Source: Erysipelotrichaceae bacterium UBA4808
GTDB taxonomy: Bacteria > Bacillota_I > Bacilli_A > Erysipelotrichales > Erysipelotrichaceae
NCBI GenBank assembly: GCA_002402585.1
Contig: DHGC01000025.1
Location: 48,313 to 112,312, forward strand
Direction of reading: 5' to 3'
Length of the DNA: 64,000 nt
The stretch's first letter is position 1. Every line of letters begins with the position of its first letter. Of the stretch, positions 1-10,012 are shown in pieces. The position numbers and the translations under genes are program-made. The notes beneath the pieces are model-generated. The model did no database searches and was not told the DNA's origin. It saw only the letters and a list, made by a program, of their open reading frames with translations.

Positions 1-67
1 AGTGGCGAACCACTCCTTTTTTCTCATCTACGCAATAATGATACACAAAATCACACTAAAATGCAAG

Positions 68-3000
68 TTAAAATAAGCTCATCTGATTTTGATCATCCAA
101 ATGATCTAATAATCCATACAATTCAAACTTCTTGATTGTTGTATTGTTTACTTGGGTTCGAGCCATGACATCTTCCTTTGAAATAAAGGGACGTAACTCA
201 CGTGCTTCTACAATTGATTTCGCAACGTTCTCGCCCAGTCCATCCACGATTGTAAAAGGTGGAATCAGAGCTTTCGAATCTTTTGGATCGATTGAGAATT
301 CATTGGCAAGGGATGCGTTTAATTTGAGATGGCTGAAATGATAACCACGTGACAACATCTCATAAGCAACTTCCAAACTTCCCAACAACTCCGCCTCTTT
401 GTGTGAAACTGTATTCTTAAGTCGATTGTCATTCAATCGACGTTGGATATCTTTTAAACGCTCAAGGATCTTACCTTCACCTAAAATATAGGTTTCATAT
501 TCATGTGAAGTAGCTCTTAAGCTAAAGTAGCTCGCATAGTAAGCCAAAGGATAATTGACCTTGAACCAAGCAACGCGTACAGCCATCAATACATAGGCAA
601 CCGCATGCGCTTTGGGAAACATGTACTTAATCTTCAAACAGGATTGAATGTACCATTCAGGGACGGAATGTTGAGCCATGAGTGCTTTCCATTCATCCCT
701 TAAGCCGCGCCCTTTACGTACCGATTCCATAATGTCAAACGCTGCTTTAGCAGGTAAGCCCTTATGTATTAAATAAACCATGATGTCATCACGACAACCA
801 ATGACGTCACTAAATGGATACCCTTCATCAATCAGATTCTTCGCATTGTTCAACCATACATCCGTACCGTGGGACAAACCGGAAACGCGTACCAAACCAG
901 AAAAGTTTTGAGGATGGGTCATTTCCAATATCTGGCGAACAAAACCAGTTCCAAACTCTGGTAATCCAACCGCGCCCGTTTTCTCATTGTAATGGGGATT
1001 GATGATTTTCAATGCCTCAATCGAATTAAAAACAGAAATCGCATCTTTATCATTCATGCGAATCGTACGTACATCAACATTGGTCATGCGCTGCAACATC
1101 TTCATGGCTGTAGGATCCACATGCCCTAAGATATCCAACTTTAAGACATTGTCATGAATGTCCGCAAATTCAAAGTGTGTGGTCAACCATTCTGATTGTG
1201 CTTTATTCGCAGGGTATTGTACCGGTGTGAAATCATGCACATCGTTATCTTGCGGAATAACGATGATGCCACCTGGATGTTGACCGGAAGTACGTTTAAC
1301 ACCTTCACAACCCGATGACATGTAATTCATCATCGCTTGACGTAAGCTACCTTCCAAGCCCATCTCCTCCAAATAGCCTTTGACATAACCAAATGCAGTC
1401 CGCTGGGCGACTGTCGAGATCGTTCCTGCTCGATAAACATGATCCTCACCAAAGAGTACCTTCGTATACGCATGCGCTTTATCTTGATAATCGCCAGAGA
1501 AGTTCAAATCAATGTCTGGAACCTTATCCCCTTCAAAACCTAAGAAGGTTTCAAATGGAATATCATGTCCATCCATATACATATCCGATCCACATTCGGG
1601 ACACTTCTTGTCCGGTAGATCATAACCACTGTCCACACTACCATCCATGACAAATTCACTGTGATGGCATTGCATACAAACATAATGAGGTGCCAATGGA
1701 TTGACCTCGGTAATGTTTGCTAAAGTCGCAACCAATGAAGATCCTACTGAACCACGAGAACCCACTAAATAACCATCTTCAATCGACTTCTTGACCAACA
1801 GATGCGCAATGTAATAGATAACGCCAAAACCGTGAGTGATGATGGAATTTAATTCCTTTTCAATTCGACCCACAACGATCTCAGGCAGCGAATCACCATA
1901 AATCGCATTGGCATTCACATAGACAAGTGCACGTAACTTCTCATCTGCACCTTCAATGTTCGGTGTATAGAGATCTTTTTTAATCGCATAAACAGTTTCG
2001 ATTTGATTCGCAATAAAACGAGGATTGAGTACAACCAAACGATAGGCTAAGTCTGACCCTAAATAGGCAAAGGCTTCTAACATTTCGTCTGTTGTCCTAA
2101 AGTGTTGATCGGGTGCGACACTTGTCTTACGACGAACTTCATTATAGATGTACAACGGATGACGACCCGCCCCAACCCCCTTTGCTTGGATATAGACATC
2201 TCTGAACTTCTTATCCATTGGATGGAGATAATGCGCATCGCCACTTGCGATAACCAGCTTTTGAAGTTTGATCGCAGTTTGGATCAAACGTGTCAAGATT
2301 GCTTTCAATCGATCCAAATCCGGAACACTACCATTTTCAACAAGCGGACGATAGTTCTCTAATGGTTGAATTTCGACATAATCATAAAACTTAATCGCTT
2401 CAATCAATTCATCTTCAGAACGATTCGCAGCTAATTCAAAAAGCTCTCCATTGAAACAAGAACTTCCAAGCAACACATCCTTACGTAAGCGGTTGATGTC
2501 AGCACGTGTGATCCGTGGTTCACTCATGCCATCATTATCTGCTCGGTTCGCACTCGCGTTTGTTAATCGCTCTGTATGCGCAATTGTGACCAACTCAAAG
2601 ATTGCCTTCAGTCCGGTTTGGTTCTTAGCCAATAAATTGACATGATTCTTCATATTCTTTTGAAAAGCAAGACTTTGGTCCAGTTGATTCAGTTGATCAA
2701 CCGTTTTCAATCCTAAACATAAGTCATGAACCAACATCTTCTGATAGACCTGTAAAAGAACTTCTGTGTCATAATCCGCACGATGCGCTCCTGAATCGTC
2801 GTATGGAATCTTAAAATGCTTAGCAATCACTCCGAGACGATAGTACTTCTTGTCTTTTAACAGAGCCTTGGCAAGATCTAAGGTATCGATGACCGTATTT
2901 GTTAAAGCAGGTCTATTTAAACGTATCAATGCTGCATTTAAAAAGCCAATATCAAACTTAGCATTATGCGCTAAAACAACGCCATCGCCCATGAAATTCA

Positions 3001-4387
3001 ACCAAGTGTCGATGACTTCATGTATTTCTTGTGCAGCATCCACATCACTTTGCTTGATGTGTGTCTTCTCGATAATGAATGAACTCAATTTTCGCTTTGG
3101 ATTCACAAACATTTGGATACGATCCACAATTATTCCTGCCTGCACCTTGATGGCCGCAAACTCAATGATCATATCAAAATGTGACGAAAGACCTGTTGTC
3201 TCTAAATCCAAGACAACATAGGTCGTATCATGAAGACTCTGACCCTTAGGCTTTTGAACGATTGAGTATTCGGCTTCAACCATATTCATCTCCAGACCAT
3301 AAATCATCTTGAAGTTACGATTTGGATTCTTTTTATTCAGTGCTTCAACCGCTTTTTGAGCTTTAGGATAGGCTTGAACGGAATTATGATCCGTAATTGC
3401 AATCGCTTCATGACCCCAATCATAAGCTTGTTGAATGTACGCCTCTATGGGGGAAACACCATCCATCTCAGACATGTTGGTATGAAGATGCAATTCAATA
3501 CGCTTATCACTTGCCTCATCAAAACGCTTCATCCAATCTGGAATAATACGAACATCACGAACTTGGATTTGAATATCTTTATTGAAGTTATCATAGACGA
3601 TATCCCCAAAGATTTCTAAACAATCACCCTTTTTCAATAAACCAAATTTGTCGATTTCCTCTTTATTGTCTAAGAACTGACTGAATGATAAAGCATCTTC
3701 TTCATCATGCAAGAAAACAGTTTGTCTAAGGGTCGTATTGTTTTTTATCCATTGGCTTTCAATATTGAAGATTTTACCTTGAATCTTGATGCCTTTCATT
3801 CCTAAAACACAATCTTTAAGTGGAACCAATAGACTGTCTTCTTTCTTGATGCGTTTTGATTTGATTGGATTCTTATTAAACTCTGGCTCTTCTTGTATGA
3901 TGACAGGTACCGATTCAATCTCGATGGATTGTGAAGCGACACGTTGCTTACACAAGTAATCGATACCATATACTTTTAATGCATTCGCGAGTTCAGATAG
4001 TTGTTGATCCATCTGGAAAGTATCAACATTGGCTTCAACCATGAAATAGAGTACATTCTGTTCAAAAGTATACAAACGATTTGCTTGCAATAGACTCCAA
4101 TGATGTTCGTCAATACAATGATTGACATAACGTTGAAGATCTTTTTGGGTTAGATCGTTGTCTTCAACGCTCAAATTTACGAAGGTCTTTACCCCGAAAA
4201 TCTTCTCGAGTTCTTGGATGAATTTTTGATAAAGGTCAAAAGTCAAATTCTGTTTTAACTTCAATTCCAAAACAACACGACGTTCCTCACGATAAAACTG
4301 AATTCGTTGAATATGTGCATTATTGAAATAGACTTGATCAAGCAAGTCTAAATTCATTTTATCGATAAGTGGTTTCAAATCTAACAT
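68..4387 (-). CDS. polC: DNA polymerase III alpha subunit, PolC type
   Basis: Replicative DNA polymerase of low-GC Gram-positives with a built-in 3'-5' proofreading exonuclease. Of 1439 residues, the N-terminal ~200 are poorly conserved and an OB region follows. A PHP domain begins at about residue 297 (HLHTN near 300). It is interrupted by the DEDD exonuclease at about 390-555, with DLETTG at 395-400 and later an HRADYDTE motif. The polymerase core has GSRGSVGSS, a CxxC...CPEC zinc knuckle and the catalytic PDIDLNFSGD. The length matches the family (about 1440). It is the last gene of its operon, 2 nt after the gltD-like gene. Its own ribosome binding site is weak, so translational coupling is likely. 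The usual downstream rimP-nusA genes would lie outside the window. Confidence 0.97.
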   Translation of the reverse strand: MLDLKPLIDKMNLDLLDQVYFNNAHIQRIQFYREERRVVLELKLKQNLTFDLYQKFIQELEKIFGVKTFVNLSVEDNDLTQKDLQRYVNHCIDEHHWSLLQANRLYTFEQNVLYFMVEANVDTFQMDQQLSELANALKVYGIDYLCKQRVASQSIEIESVPVIIQEEPEFNKNPIKSKRIKKEDSLLVPLKDCVLGMKGIKIQGKIFNIESQWIKNNTTLRQTVFLHDEEDALSFSQFLDNKEEIDKFGLLKKGDCLEIFGDIVYDNFNKDIQIQVRDVRIIPDWMKRFDEASDKRIELHLHTNMSEMDGVSPIEAYIQQAYDWGHEAIAITDHNSVQAYPKAQKAVEALNKKNPNRNFKMIYGLEMNMVEAEYSIVQKPKGQSLHDTTYVVLDLETTGLSSHFDMIIEFAAIKVQAGIIVDRIQMFVNPKRKLSSFIIEKTHIKQSDVDAAQEIHEVIDTWLNFMGDGVVLAHNAKFDIGFLNAALIRLNRPALTNTVIDTLDLAKALLKDKKYYRLGVIAKHFKIPYDDSGAHRADYDTEVLLQVYQKMLVHDLCLGLKTVDQLNQLDQSLAFQKNMKNHVNLLAKNQTGLKAIFELVTIAHTERLTNASANRADNDGMSEPRITRADINRLRKDVLLGSSCFNGELFELAANRSEDELIEAIKFYDYVEIQPLENYRPLVENGSVPDLDRLKAILTRLIQTAIKLQKLVIASGDAHYLHPMDKKFRDVYIQAKGVGAGRHPLYIYNEVRRKTSVAPDQHFRTTDEMLEAFAYLGSDLAYRLVVLNPRFIANQIETVYAIKKDLYTPNIEGADEKLRALVYVNANAIYGDSLPEIVVGRIEKELNSIITHGFGVIYYIAHLLVKKSIEDGYLVGSRGSVGSSLVATLANITEVNPLAPHYVCMQCHHSEFVMDGSVDSGYDLPDKKCPECGSDMYMDGHDIPFETFLGFEGDKVPDIDLNFSGDYQDKAHAYTKVLFGEDHVYRAGTISTVAQRTAFGYVKGYLEEMGLEGSLRQAMMNYMSSGCEGVKRTSGQHPGGIIVIPQDNDVHDFTPVQYPANKAQSEWLTTHFEFADIHDNVLKLDILGHVDPTAMKMLQRMTNVDVRTIRMNDKDAISVFNSIEALKIINPHYNEKTGAVGLPEFGTGFVRQILEMTHPQNFSGLVRVSGLSHGTDVWLNNAKNLIDEGYPFSDVIGCRDDIMVYLIHKGLPAKAAFDIMESVRKGRGLRDEWKALMAQHSVPEWYIQSCLKIKYMFPKAHAVAYVLMAVRVAWFKVNYPLAYYASYFSLRATSHEYETYILGEGKILERLKDIQRRLNDNRLKNTVSHKEAELLGSLEVAYEMLSRGYHFSHLKLNASLANEFSIDPKDSKALIPPFTIVDGLGENVAKSIVEARELRPFISKEDVMARTQVNNTTIKKFELYGLLDHLDDQNQMSLF

Positions 4388-4389
4388 TT

Positions 4390-5673
4390 CTATTGGTATC
4401 TTTCTATGATCTTTTCAGCTGCTAATTTTCCTGCTGCCAAAGCATGGATCACTGTTTTAGGACCCGTGACAACATCACCCGCTGCGAAAACTCCCGCTAT
4501 ATTGGTCTCATAATTCTCATCGATCATGATGCGACCTTGGCCATCTAAAGCCAAGCCTTCAAAATTCAAACGTTTGACACTTGAACCAATCGCCATAACC
4601 ATTAAATCCACATCTATATCGAAACGTCCCTCCGCATCCACGATCGTTCCACGATCCTGCTCATCTACTTTGATCAATTGTGTACGTTTGCACTCCACAT
4701 GGATCGCTTCGCCATTTTCACTGACTTTAACAGGATCACAAAGCGCATGGACATGCACGCCAAGATCTAGACACTCTTCGACTTCTGCTTTACGTGCAGG
4801 CATCAAATCGATTGTACGGCGATAAACGAGATGTGTCTCAATTCCAAATTTCGCAGCACTTATGGCCACATCCATGGCTACATTGCCTCCACCTACGACA
4901 CAAAGTCGTCTGATATGGGCAAAATGTTCATGAAAAGACTTCTCACCAATATTCAAGATACTTAAAAACTGTTTCCAGCCAATGACTTTATAGTGATCGG
5001 AACCTTCGATCTTACCAAAATTCTGTTTAGAAGCACCCATGGCGAGATACATTCCTACAAAGCCTTCATTGAACAAATCATGATAATTGCGAGTTCTTCC
5101 AAAATTCTCTTCGATTTTAAACTTAACACCCAAATTCATAAGTTCTTCAATTCGATTATCAACGATTTGATTGGGTAAACGATAAGGAGGAATGCCAAAT
5201 TTTAAAACTCCACCTAAGATCGATTTTTTTTCAAATACTGTCACGTCAAATCCAGCTTGAATCAAAGTGGATGCACAGGCTAAGCCGGATGGACCGGAAC
5301 CAATAATCGCAAATTTTTTATTAAGCTTGGATTCAATTGTTTTTACAGAATCATAATGATCGGCTATGTATCGCTCAATCAATCCGATCTTAACAGGTGC
5401 GTTTTGTTTCATACGTACACACTTGGCTTCACATTGGATGTCTTGATAACAAACCCGTCCGCAAAATTCTGGAAAACTATTCTTGGCTTCCGCAATCGCT
5501 TTAGCCTCTTCACCACGACCTTCGAGAAACGCCTTGATCATCGATGGTATTTCCATATGTGCAACACAACCATCAACACAAGGCTTATGACGGCAATTCA
5601 AGCAACGCTCAGCTTCTTTAACAGCTTCTTCATAACTTAAACCCATTGATTCATAAAACAGTTCATGTTTCAT
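4390..5673 (-). CDS. GltD/NfnB-like NAD(P)H-dependent FAD oxidoreductase with Fe-S motifs
   Basis: Soluble flavoprotein of the glutamate synthase small subunit family. It has two N-terminal cysteine clusters for 4Fe-4S centres (C24, C27, C32, C36 and C71, C75, C81, C85). A FAD-binding GSGPSG follows at 125-130, then a second nucleotide site, VVGGGNVAMDVA, near 255, and the C-terminal GVFAAGD FAD motif. Such proteins pass electrons between NAD(P)H and a partner: GltB, NfnA or dihydropyrimidine-type reductases. No partner large subunit is in the window, so the substrate is unknown. It is packed between rnc (adjacent) and polC (2 nt gap), an unusual place for a metabolic redox enzyme. The family call is firm. 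The name gltD would overstate what is known. Confidence 0.85.
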   Translation of the reverse strand: MKHELFYESMGLSYEEAVKEAERCLNCRHKPCVDGCVAHMEIPSMIKAFLEGRGEEAKAIAEAKNSFPEFCGRVCYQDIQCEAKCVRMKQNAPVKIGLIERYIADHYDSVKTIESKLNKKFAIIGSGPSGLACASTLIQAGFDVTVFEKKSILGGVLKFGIPPYRLPNQIVDNRIEELMNLGVKFKIEENFGRTRNYHDLFNEGFVGMYLAMGASKQNFGKIEGSDHYKVIGWKQFLSILNIGEKSFHEHFAHIRRLCVVGGGNVAMDVAISAAKFGIETHLVYRRTIDLMPARKAEVEECLDLGVHVHALCDPVKVSENGEAIHVECKRTQLIKVDEQDRGTIVDAEGRFDIDVDLMVMAIGSSVKRLNFEGLALDGQGRIMIDENYETNIAGVFAAGDVVTGPKTVIHALAAGKLAAEKIIERYQ

Positions 5674-6357
5674 TTATTTCACCAATTTCTTCAAAGCTTC
5701 TTGAGCAGCAGCTTGTTCCGCTCGTTTCTTTGAACTGCCCTTTCCTTTTCCATAACTAATCCCATCAATTTGAACACTGATTTCAAAAATCCTTTGATTG
5801 GATGGTCCACTTGTATTCAATAACACATAAGCAATCGTACGTTTATCATCGGCTTGAACATATTCTTGTAGTTCTGTCTTGTAATCCTTAACCAAACGGG
5901 CATCTTTGAAATCATCTAAATTTTGATAGACCACGCTTAAGAGCCCATCGACTGCCATAAAACCAGCATCCAAATAAATTGCGCCCAAGAAAGCCTCAAA
6001 CATATCCGCTACCGTCGAATCACGATTTTGACCTTGATCGATACGTTCGCCATGGCCAAGCTTTAAAAATTGATTGAGCTCAAGTTTAAAAGCGATGTGC
6101 GCCAAAGATTGTTCACAAACCAATTGAGCACGCAGCTTAGTCATCTCGCCTTCATTCAACTTAGGCACAAGATGAAAAAGATGGTTTGCAGACCACAATT
6201 GTAAGACGGCATCGCCGATAAATTCAAGTCGCTGATTATCTTCGCTATATTGATTTGGGTTCTCATGAAAATAAGAACGATGGATAAATGCCAGCTCGAT
6301 TGATTTAAGATCATTGACCTTGATCTGATGTTGTTTTAGCCACTCTTGTAGATTCAT
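5674..6357 (-). CDS. rnc: Ribonuclease III
   Basis: Double-strand-specific endoribonuclease for rRNA precursor and mRNA processing. The signature RLEFIGDAV lies at residues 43-51, the second acidic cluster is in the DMFEAFLGAIYLD region, and a C-terminal dsRNA-binding domain covers about 155-227 (ends GSSKKRAEQAAAQEAL). The length, 227 residues, is normal. The start has no Shine-Dalgarno. Instead a consensus -10 box ends 6 nt before the ATG, so a leaderless transcript is predicted from inside the asp23-polC gene run. In most Bacillota rnc is next to smc and ftsY. Here smc lies 25 kb away and rnc sits with recG and polC. Confidence 0.96.
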   Translation of the reverse strand: MNLQEWLKQHQIKVNDLKSIELAFIHRSYFHENPNQYSEDNQRLEFIGDAVLQLWSANHLFHLVPKLNEGEMTKLRAQLVCEQSLAHIAFKLELNQFLKLGHGERIDQGQNRDSTVADMFEAFLGAIYLDAGFMAVDGLLSVVYQNLDDFKDARLVKDYKTELQEYVQADDKRTIAYVLLNTSGPSNQRIFEISVQIDGISYGKGKGSSKKRAEQAAAQEALKKLVK

Positions 6358-6369
6358 ACGATTATTATA
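6358..6369 (-). promoter_or_regulatory. Leaderless promoter of rnc
   Basis: TATAAT at 6369-6364 is followed by AATCGT and then the rnc ATG. A -35-like TTGAAA lies 19 nt upstream of the -10 box. The expected transcription start falls on or next to the A of the start codon, and no ribosome binding site is present. Confidence 0.6.
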
Positions 6370-6371
6370 CC

Positions 6372-8357
6372 TTAATCCACCACTTGGGTTTCAAGTTCTT
6401 TTCGACATCGATCCAACCAATCTTTAAAATGGTTTGGGTTTCGCATGATTTCCTGACCGTCCTTTTGAGCAGTCATCAAGATTGCTTGATCGCTTACAAC
6501 ATTCGCAATCAAGAAGCTTGGAATACCACTCTGCTTTAAACCAAATATTTCTCCTGGTCCGCGTAAGGCCAAGTCCTTGTTTGCAATTTCAAAACCATCT
6601 TGACTCTCCACCAATACATTTAAGCGCTGTAGACTTAATTCATCTTCACTATCACTCAGCAAGTAACACTGACCTTCAACACTGCCTCGTCCCACACGCC
6701 CTCTTAACTGGTGAAGCTGAGACAGACCAAAACGATCACTATCGTAGATGACCATTGTATTCGCGGATTGAATATTAACACCAACCTCAATGACAGTCGT
6801 CGTAACAAGACAATCATACTCATGCGCATAAAAACGCTCTAATACCAAGCTTTTCTCATCCGCAGATAATTTACCGTGGAGCATTCCGATTTTGATATGA
6901 GATGGTAACCCTTTTTTTAAGGCAGCTGCAATAACTTCAACACTTTTCGTTGGTCGATCACTTTGCTCGATGCTTGGGCACACGAAATAGATTTGATCCT
7001 TAGATTCAAAACGCTCTAATAACTGATCATAGATCGGCTTGATGCTGTTTTCACGAACAAGTATCGTTCTTGTGTTTTGCTTAGATGCATGATAATTCGA
7101 AATCGTGGAGATCTCAACGTCGTTGAAAAGAACCGCTGCCAAAGTCCGCGGGATGGGTGTGGCGCTCATCAAAAGGAAATCAACCTTATCCCCTTTTTCA
7201 CTAAGCAATTGACGTTGTTTGACACCAAAGCGATGTTGTTCATCCGCGACGACCAAGCCACAATTCGCAAAGACCACATCTTCTTGAATCAAGGAATGTG
7301 TCCCAACAAGAATATCGATTTCATTATGTTTGAGATCATTTAAGATTTTACGTTTTTGTTGCATCGTCAAAGATGAATAAAGAACTTCAATGCGAAGCGT
7401 ATCAGGAAGGTAAGTTTTAAGCGTCTCGGCATGTTGACGCGCTAGAATTTCGGTTGGTGCCAATAAAGCGCTTTGATAATGAGCCAATGCGGTCGCATAC
7501 ATCGCTAAGGCCGCAATGACCGTTTTACCACTCCCAACATCCCCTTGCAACAAACGATTCATACGTTGTTTTGACTGTAAATCATTCAAAATCTCGTTAA
7601 GAACTTGAACTTGGTCAATGGTTAGCTCAAAAGGTAGGTGCTTCATCCAGGCATGTATCAGTCTTCGATCGAATACCTTGACTTTACCAAATTGGCCACT
7701 GAAATTGATCGATCGATTCAATTGTAGTTTGGTTTGAAAGCGTAAAAACTCTTCATACTTCAATGTTCTTGAAGCTTGAACAACTGCTTCCATTGAGTTT
7801 GGTTTATGAATATAGTGAAGTGCATCGCGCAATTTCAATAATCGATATCGTTCACGAAATACTTCTGGAATCTCGACTTTAACGCTTTGATCAAGATAAA
7901 CCAAGGCTTTATCAACGAGTTTAAGCATATCTTTTTGCGTCAATTCTTTACGTAACGAATAAATAGGCATAAGCCCAAGTTGACTCAAAAGTGCTTGAGC
8001 ATTGTATTGAAGTCCAGTCAACTGATTCTGGCCATCATAACGCGCTTGAAGCGTGATATGCTGATTAAGTTTCAACCAAGGCCGATTGAAAATCGTAACT
8101 TGGAAAAGCCCTTCTTCACTTTGAAAATGAAACTTTGTCACACTACGGTTCTTTGGAAGATAGACTTGTTTGAACGGATCCATAATGACACCTTCAAGCC
8201 AAACTTTATCGTTGACCAACCAGTCTGAAAAGGGCTTTTGACGAATTTCTTCATAACGAACGGGAAAACACCAAAGTAGATCCTCAATCGAATTGAATCC
8301 TGCTTCAGTACACTTTTCAATCATTCTCGTACTTAGTTTTAGTTGTTTTAGTTCCAT
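6372..8357 (-). CDS. recG: ATP-dependent DNA helicase RecG
   Basis: Branched-DNA helicase that remodels stalled replication forks and Holliday junctions. It has an N-terminal wedge/OB domain, then helicase domains with Walker A GDVGSGKT (about 272-279), DEQHRFG (about 372) and MSATPIPRT, and the C-terminal helicase motif LHQLRGRVGRG. The length is about 661 residues from the ATG at 8357. The reading frame is open to a TTG at 8393 that overlaps fakA. I prefer the ATG because the extra 12 residues are not typical of the family. Odd point: this ATG immediately follows the U-run of a terminator-like hairpin and has no Shine-Dalgarno, so expression may depend on read-through from fakA. Confidence 0.95.
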   Translation of the reverse strand: MELKQLKLSTRMIEKCTEAGFNSIEDLLWCFPVRYEEIRQKPFSDWLVNDKVWLEGVIMDPFKQVYLPKNRSVTKFHFQSEEGLFQVTIFNRPWLKLNQHITLQARYDGQNQLTGLQYNAQALLSQLGLMPIYSLRKELTQKDMLKLVDKALVYLDQSVKVEIPEVFRERYRLLKLRDALHYIHKPNSMEAVVQASRTLKYEEFLRFQTKLQLNRSINFSGQFGKVKVFDRRLIHAWMKHLPFELTIDQVQVLNEILNDLQSKQRMNRLLQGDVGSGKTVIAALAMYATALAHYQSALLAPTEILARQHAETLKTYLPDTLRIEVLYSSLTMQQKRKILNDLKHNEIDILVGTHSLIQEDVVFANCGLVVADEQHRFGVKQRQLLSEKGDKVDFLLMSATPIPRTLAAVLFNDVEISTISNYHASKQNTRTILVRENSIKPIYDQLLERFESKDQIYFVCPSIEQSDRPTKSVEVIAAALKKGLPSHIKIGMLHGKLSADEKSLVLERFYAHEYDCLVTTTVIEVGVNIQSANTMVIYDSDRFGLSQLHQLRGRVGRGSVEGQCYLLSDSEDELSLQRLNVLVESQDGFEIANKDLALRGPGEIFGLKQSGIPSFLIANVVSDQAILMTAQKDGQEIMRNPNHFKDWLDRCRKELETQVVD

Positions 8358-8379
8358 AAAAGAAAAGGGCTGACGCCCT
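8358..8379 (-). terminator. Terminator-like hairpin between fakA and recG
   Basis: Directly after the fakA stop codon, AGGGC-GTCA-GCCCT forms a 5-bp GC-rich stem with a tetraloop, followed by TTTCTTTT. It could act as a partial terminator that lowers recG relative to asp23-fakA. Confidence 0.6.
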
Positions 8380-10008
8380 CTACTCAATTCCAAATATAAA
8401 TGAATATACTGGTTGATGTCCTAGCGTGACTTCAACTTCACAGTGATCAAAATGCTCACCAATGAAAGTCTCAATTTCAGCAAGTTCTTCTTTACTAACA
8501 TCCTCACCCACCAATACGGTAATCAAACCATCTTCAGCTTTTACGGCCTCCAACAATAATTTCTTCGTCGCATCTAACTTATCATTGGTGCTACATGTGA
8601 TCTGCTTTTCCAAGATACCCATATAATCACCTGCATTGATGGAGACACCTTCAAAAATAGTGTCCTTAATCGCATACGTGACCATGGCCGTTTTAACATT
8701 CTTAAAGGCTTCTGTCATTTCTGCAACATTCTCATCAACACTAACTTCAGGATTAAACATGATACATGCGCTCAAACCTTGAGGAATGCTCTTGGTTGGC
8801 AAGACCCGTACATCTGCATCTTCAACCAAGGATTCCGCTTGTTGAGCTGCAAGGATGATGTTTGAATTGTTTGGCAAAATAAAGATGTGCTCGGCATTAA
8901 GCGATTGAATTGCCGCAACGAAATCTTCAGTAGACGGATTCATGGTTTGACCACCACTGATGACCACATCGACACGATAAGATTCGAATAATTCTTTGAC
9001 GCCGTTCCCAGCCGCAACCGCAATGATTGCATATTTCTGCTTTTCTTTAACAACAGGTTTTAATTCAGGAACCATATGTGTCAAATGCTCGTGTTGCTCC
9101 TGCATATTCTCAATTTTTAATTTTATAAAATCACCATAACGTTGCCCCAGATTCAAAGCATCCCCAGGTGTCAATGTATGAATGTGTACTTTTACGATTT
9201 CTTCATCCTGAACAACAACGATCGAATCACCTAAACGCGATAAACGTTCACGCAGTTCCAACTCGCTGAATGTTTCAATTAATTCAGGTGTCAAACGTAC
9301 GATGAATTCAGTACAATAACCAAACTCTTCATTTTCAATGTTCTTTTGAACACCTTCGCCTACTTCGACATTATCCAAGAGTGCAACAGGATTACCCTGA
9401 AGTCCAAGTCTGAAACCTTCAAGAATCTTGATGTATCCATAAGCACCACTATCCACGACACCGACTTCTTTTAAGACCGGAAGTAATTCGGGTGTTCTCA
9501 ATAACGACTCATGAGCAGAAGCAATCAAGAAATCAAAATACTCCAAGATGTCTTTTTCTGGATAAGTTTTCAAATAGTCTTGTGCTTGCTTGCTACTTTC
9601 ACGCAAAACCGTTAAAATCGTTCCTTCAACAGGTCGCATGACAGCTTTATATGCAATCTCAGTACCTTTAACAAACGCATCCGCAAAATCCTTGGCATAG
9701 ATGTCTGCTTTGCCATCGACACTTTGATAAAAACCTCTGAAAATTTGCGATAAGATGACCCCAGAGTTTCCACGAGCCCCCATTAATAAACCCTTCGATA
9801 AAACCTTGGAAATATCACCAACATTCATCGTTAGGATAGATTGTGTATCTTTGACACCCGCACTAAAAGTCAGGTTCATATTGGTACCTGTATCCCCGTC
9901 TGGTACAGGGAAAACATTTAAAGCATCCACTTCATGGTGATGATTGCTTAAATTGTTCGCACCACTCACCAACATTGACTTGAACAACGATCCGTCTAAT
10001 TTATTCAT
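8380..10008 (-). CDS. fakA: Fatty acid kinase FakA (DAK/DhaL-domain, YloV family)
   Basis: ATP-dependent kinase that phosphorylates fatty acids bound to a DegV-type FakB partner. The N-terminal DhaL domain carries the nucleotide/metal motif PDGDTGTNMN near residue 36. A middle domain and a C-terminal DegV-like domain follow, and the total is 542 residues. The frame extends four codons upstream to a TTG at 10020 that overlaps the asp23 stop. An AGGG lies 3 nt before that TTG and 15 nt before the ATG at 10008. Homologues start near MNKLDGSLF, so I chose the ATG. The asp23-fakA pairing is conserved in Bacillota. A candidate FakB (DegV) is at 60982-61839. Confidence 0.92.
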   Translation of the reverse strand: MNKLDGSLFKSMLVSGANNLSNHHHEVDALNVFPVPDGDTGTNMNLTFSAGVKDTQSILTMNVGDISKVLSKGLLMGARGNSGVILSQIFRGFYQSVDGKADIYAKDFADAFVKGTEIAYKAVMRPVEGTILTVLRESSKQAQDYLKTYPEKDILEYFDFLIASAHESLLRTPELLPVLKEVGVVDSGAYGYIKILEGFRLGLQGNPVALLDNVEVGEGVQKNIENEEFGYCTEFIVRLTPELIETFSELELRERLSRLGDSIVVVQDEEIVKVHIHTLTPGDALNLGQRYGDFIKLKIENMQEQHEHLTHMVPELKPVVKEKQKYAIIAVAAGNGVKELFESYRVDVVISGGQTMNPSTEDFVAAIQSLNAEHIFILPNNSNIILAAQQAESLVEDADVRVLPTKSIPQGLSACIMFNPEVSVDENVAEMTEAFKNVKTAMVTYAIKDTIFEGVSINAGDYMGILEKQITCSTNDKLDATKKLLLEAVKAEDGLITVLVGEDVSKEELAEIETFIGEHFDHCEVEVTLGHQPVYSFIFGIE

Positions 10009-10012
10009 AGTT

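Noticed and set aside
1..24. Possible terminator AGTGG-CGAA-CCACT followed by CCTTTTTT on the + strand at the left edge.
   Set aside because: The stem is only 5 bp as visible and is cut by the window edge. No + strand gene can be seen that it would serve, and the same bases read on the - strand look like an AAGGAG motif without a start codon in range.
155..185. A GGGTTCGAGCC string resembling a tRNA T-arm.
   Set aside because: It is inside polC coding sequence and no acceptor or anticodon arms can be folded around it.
132..3619. Several + strand open frames of 60-123 codons opposite polC.
   Set aside because: They lie inside a strongly conserved - strand gene, lack ribosome sites and show no recognisable motifs.
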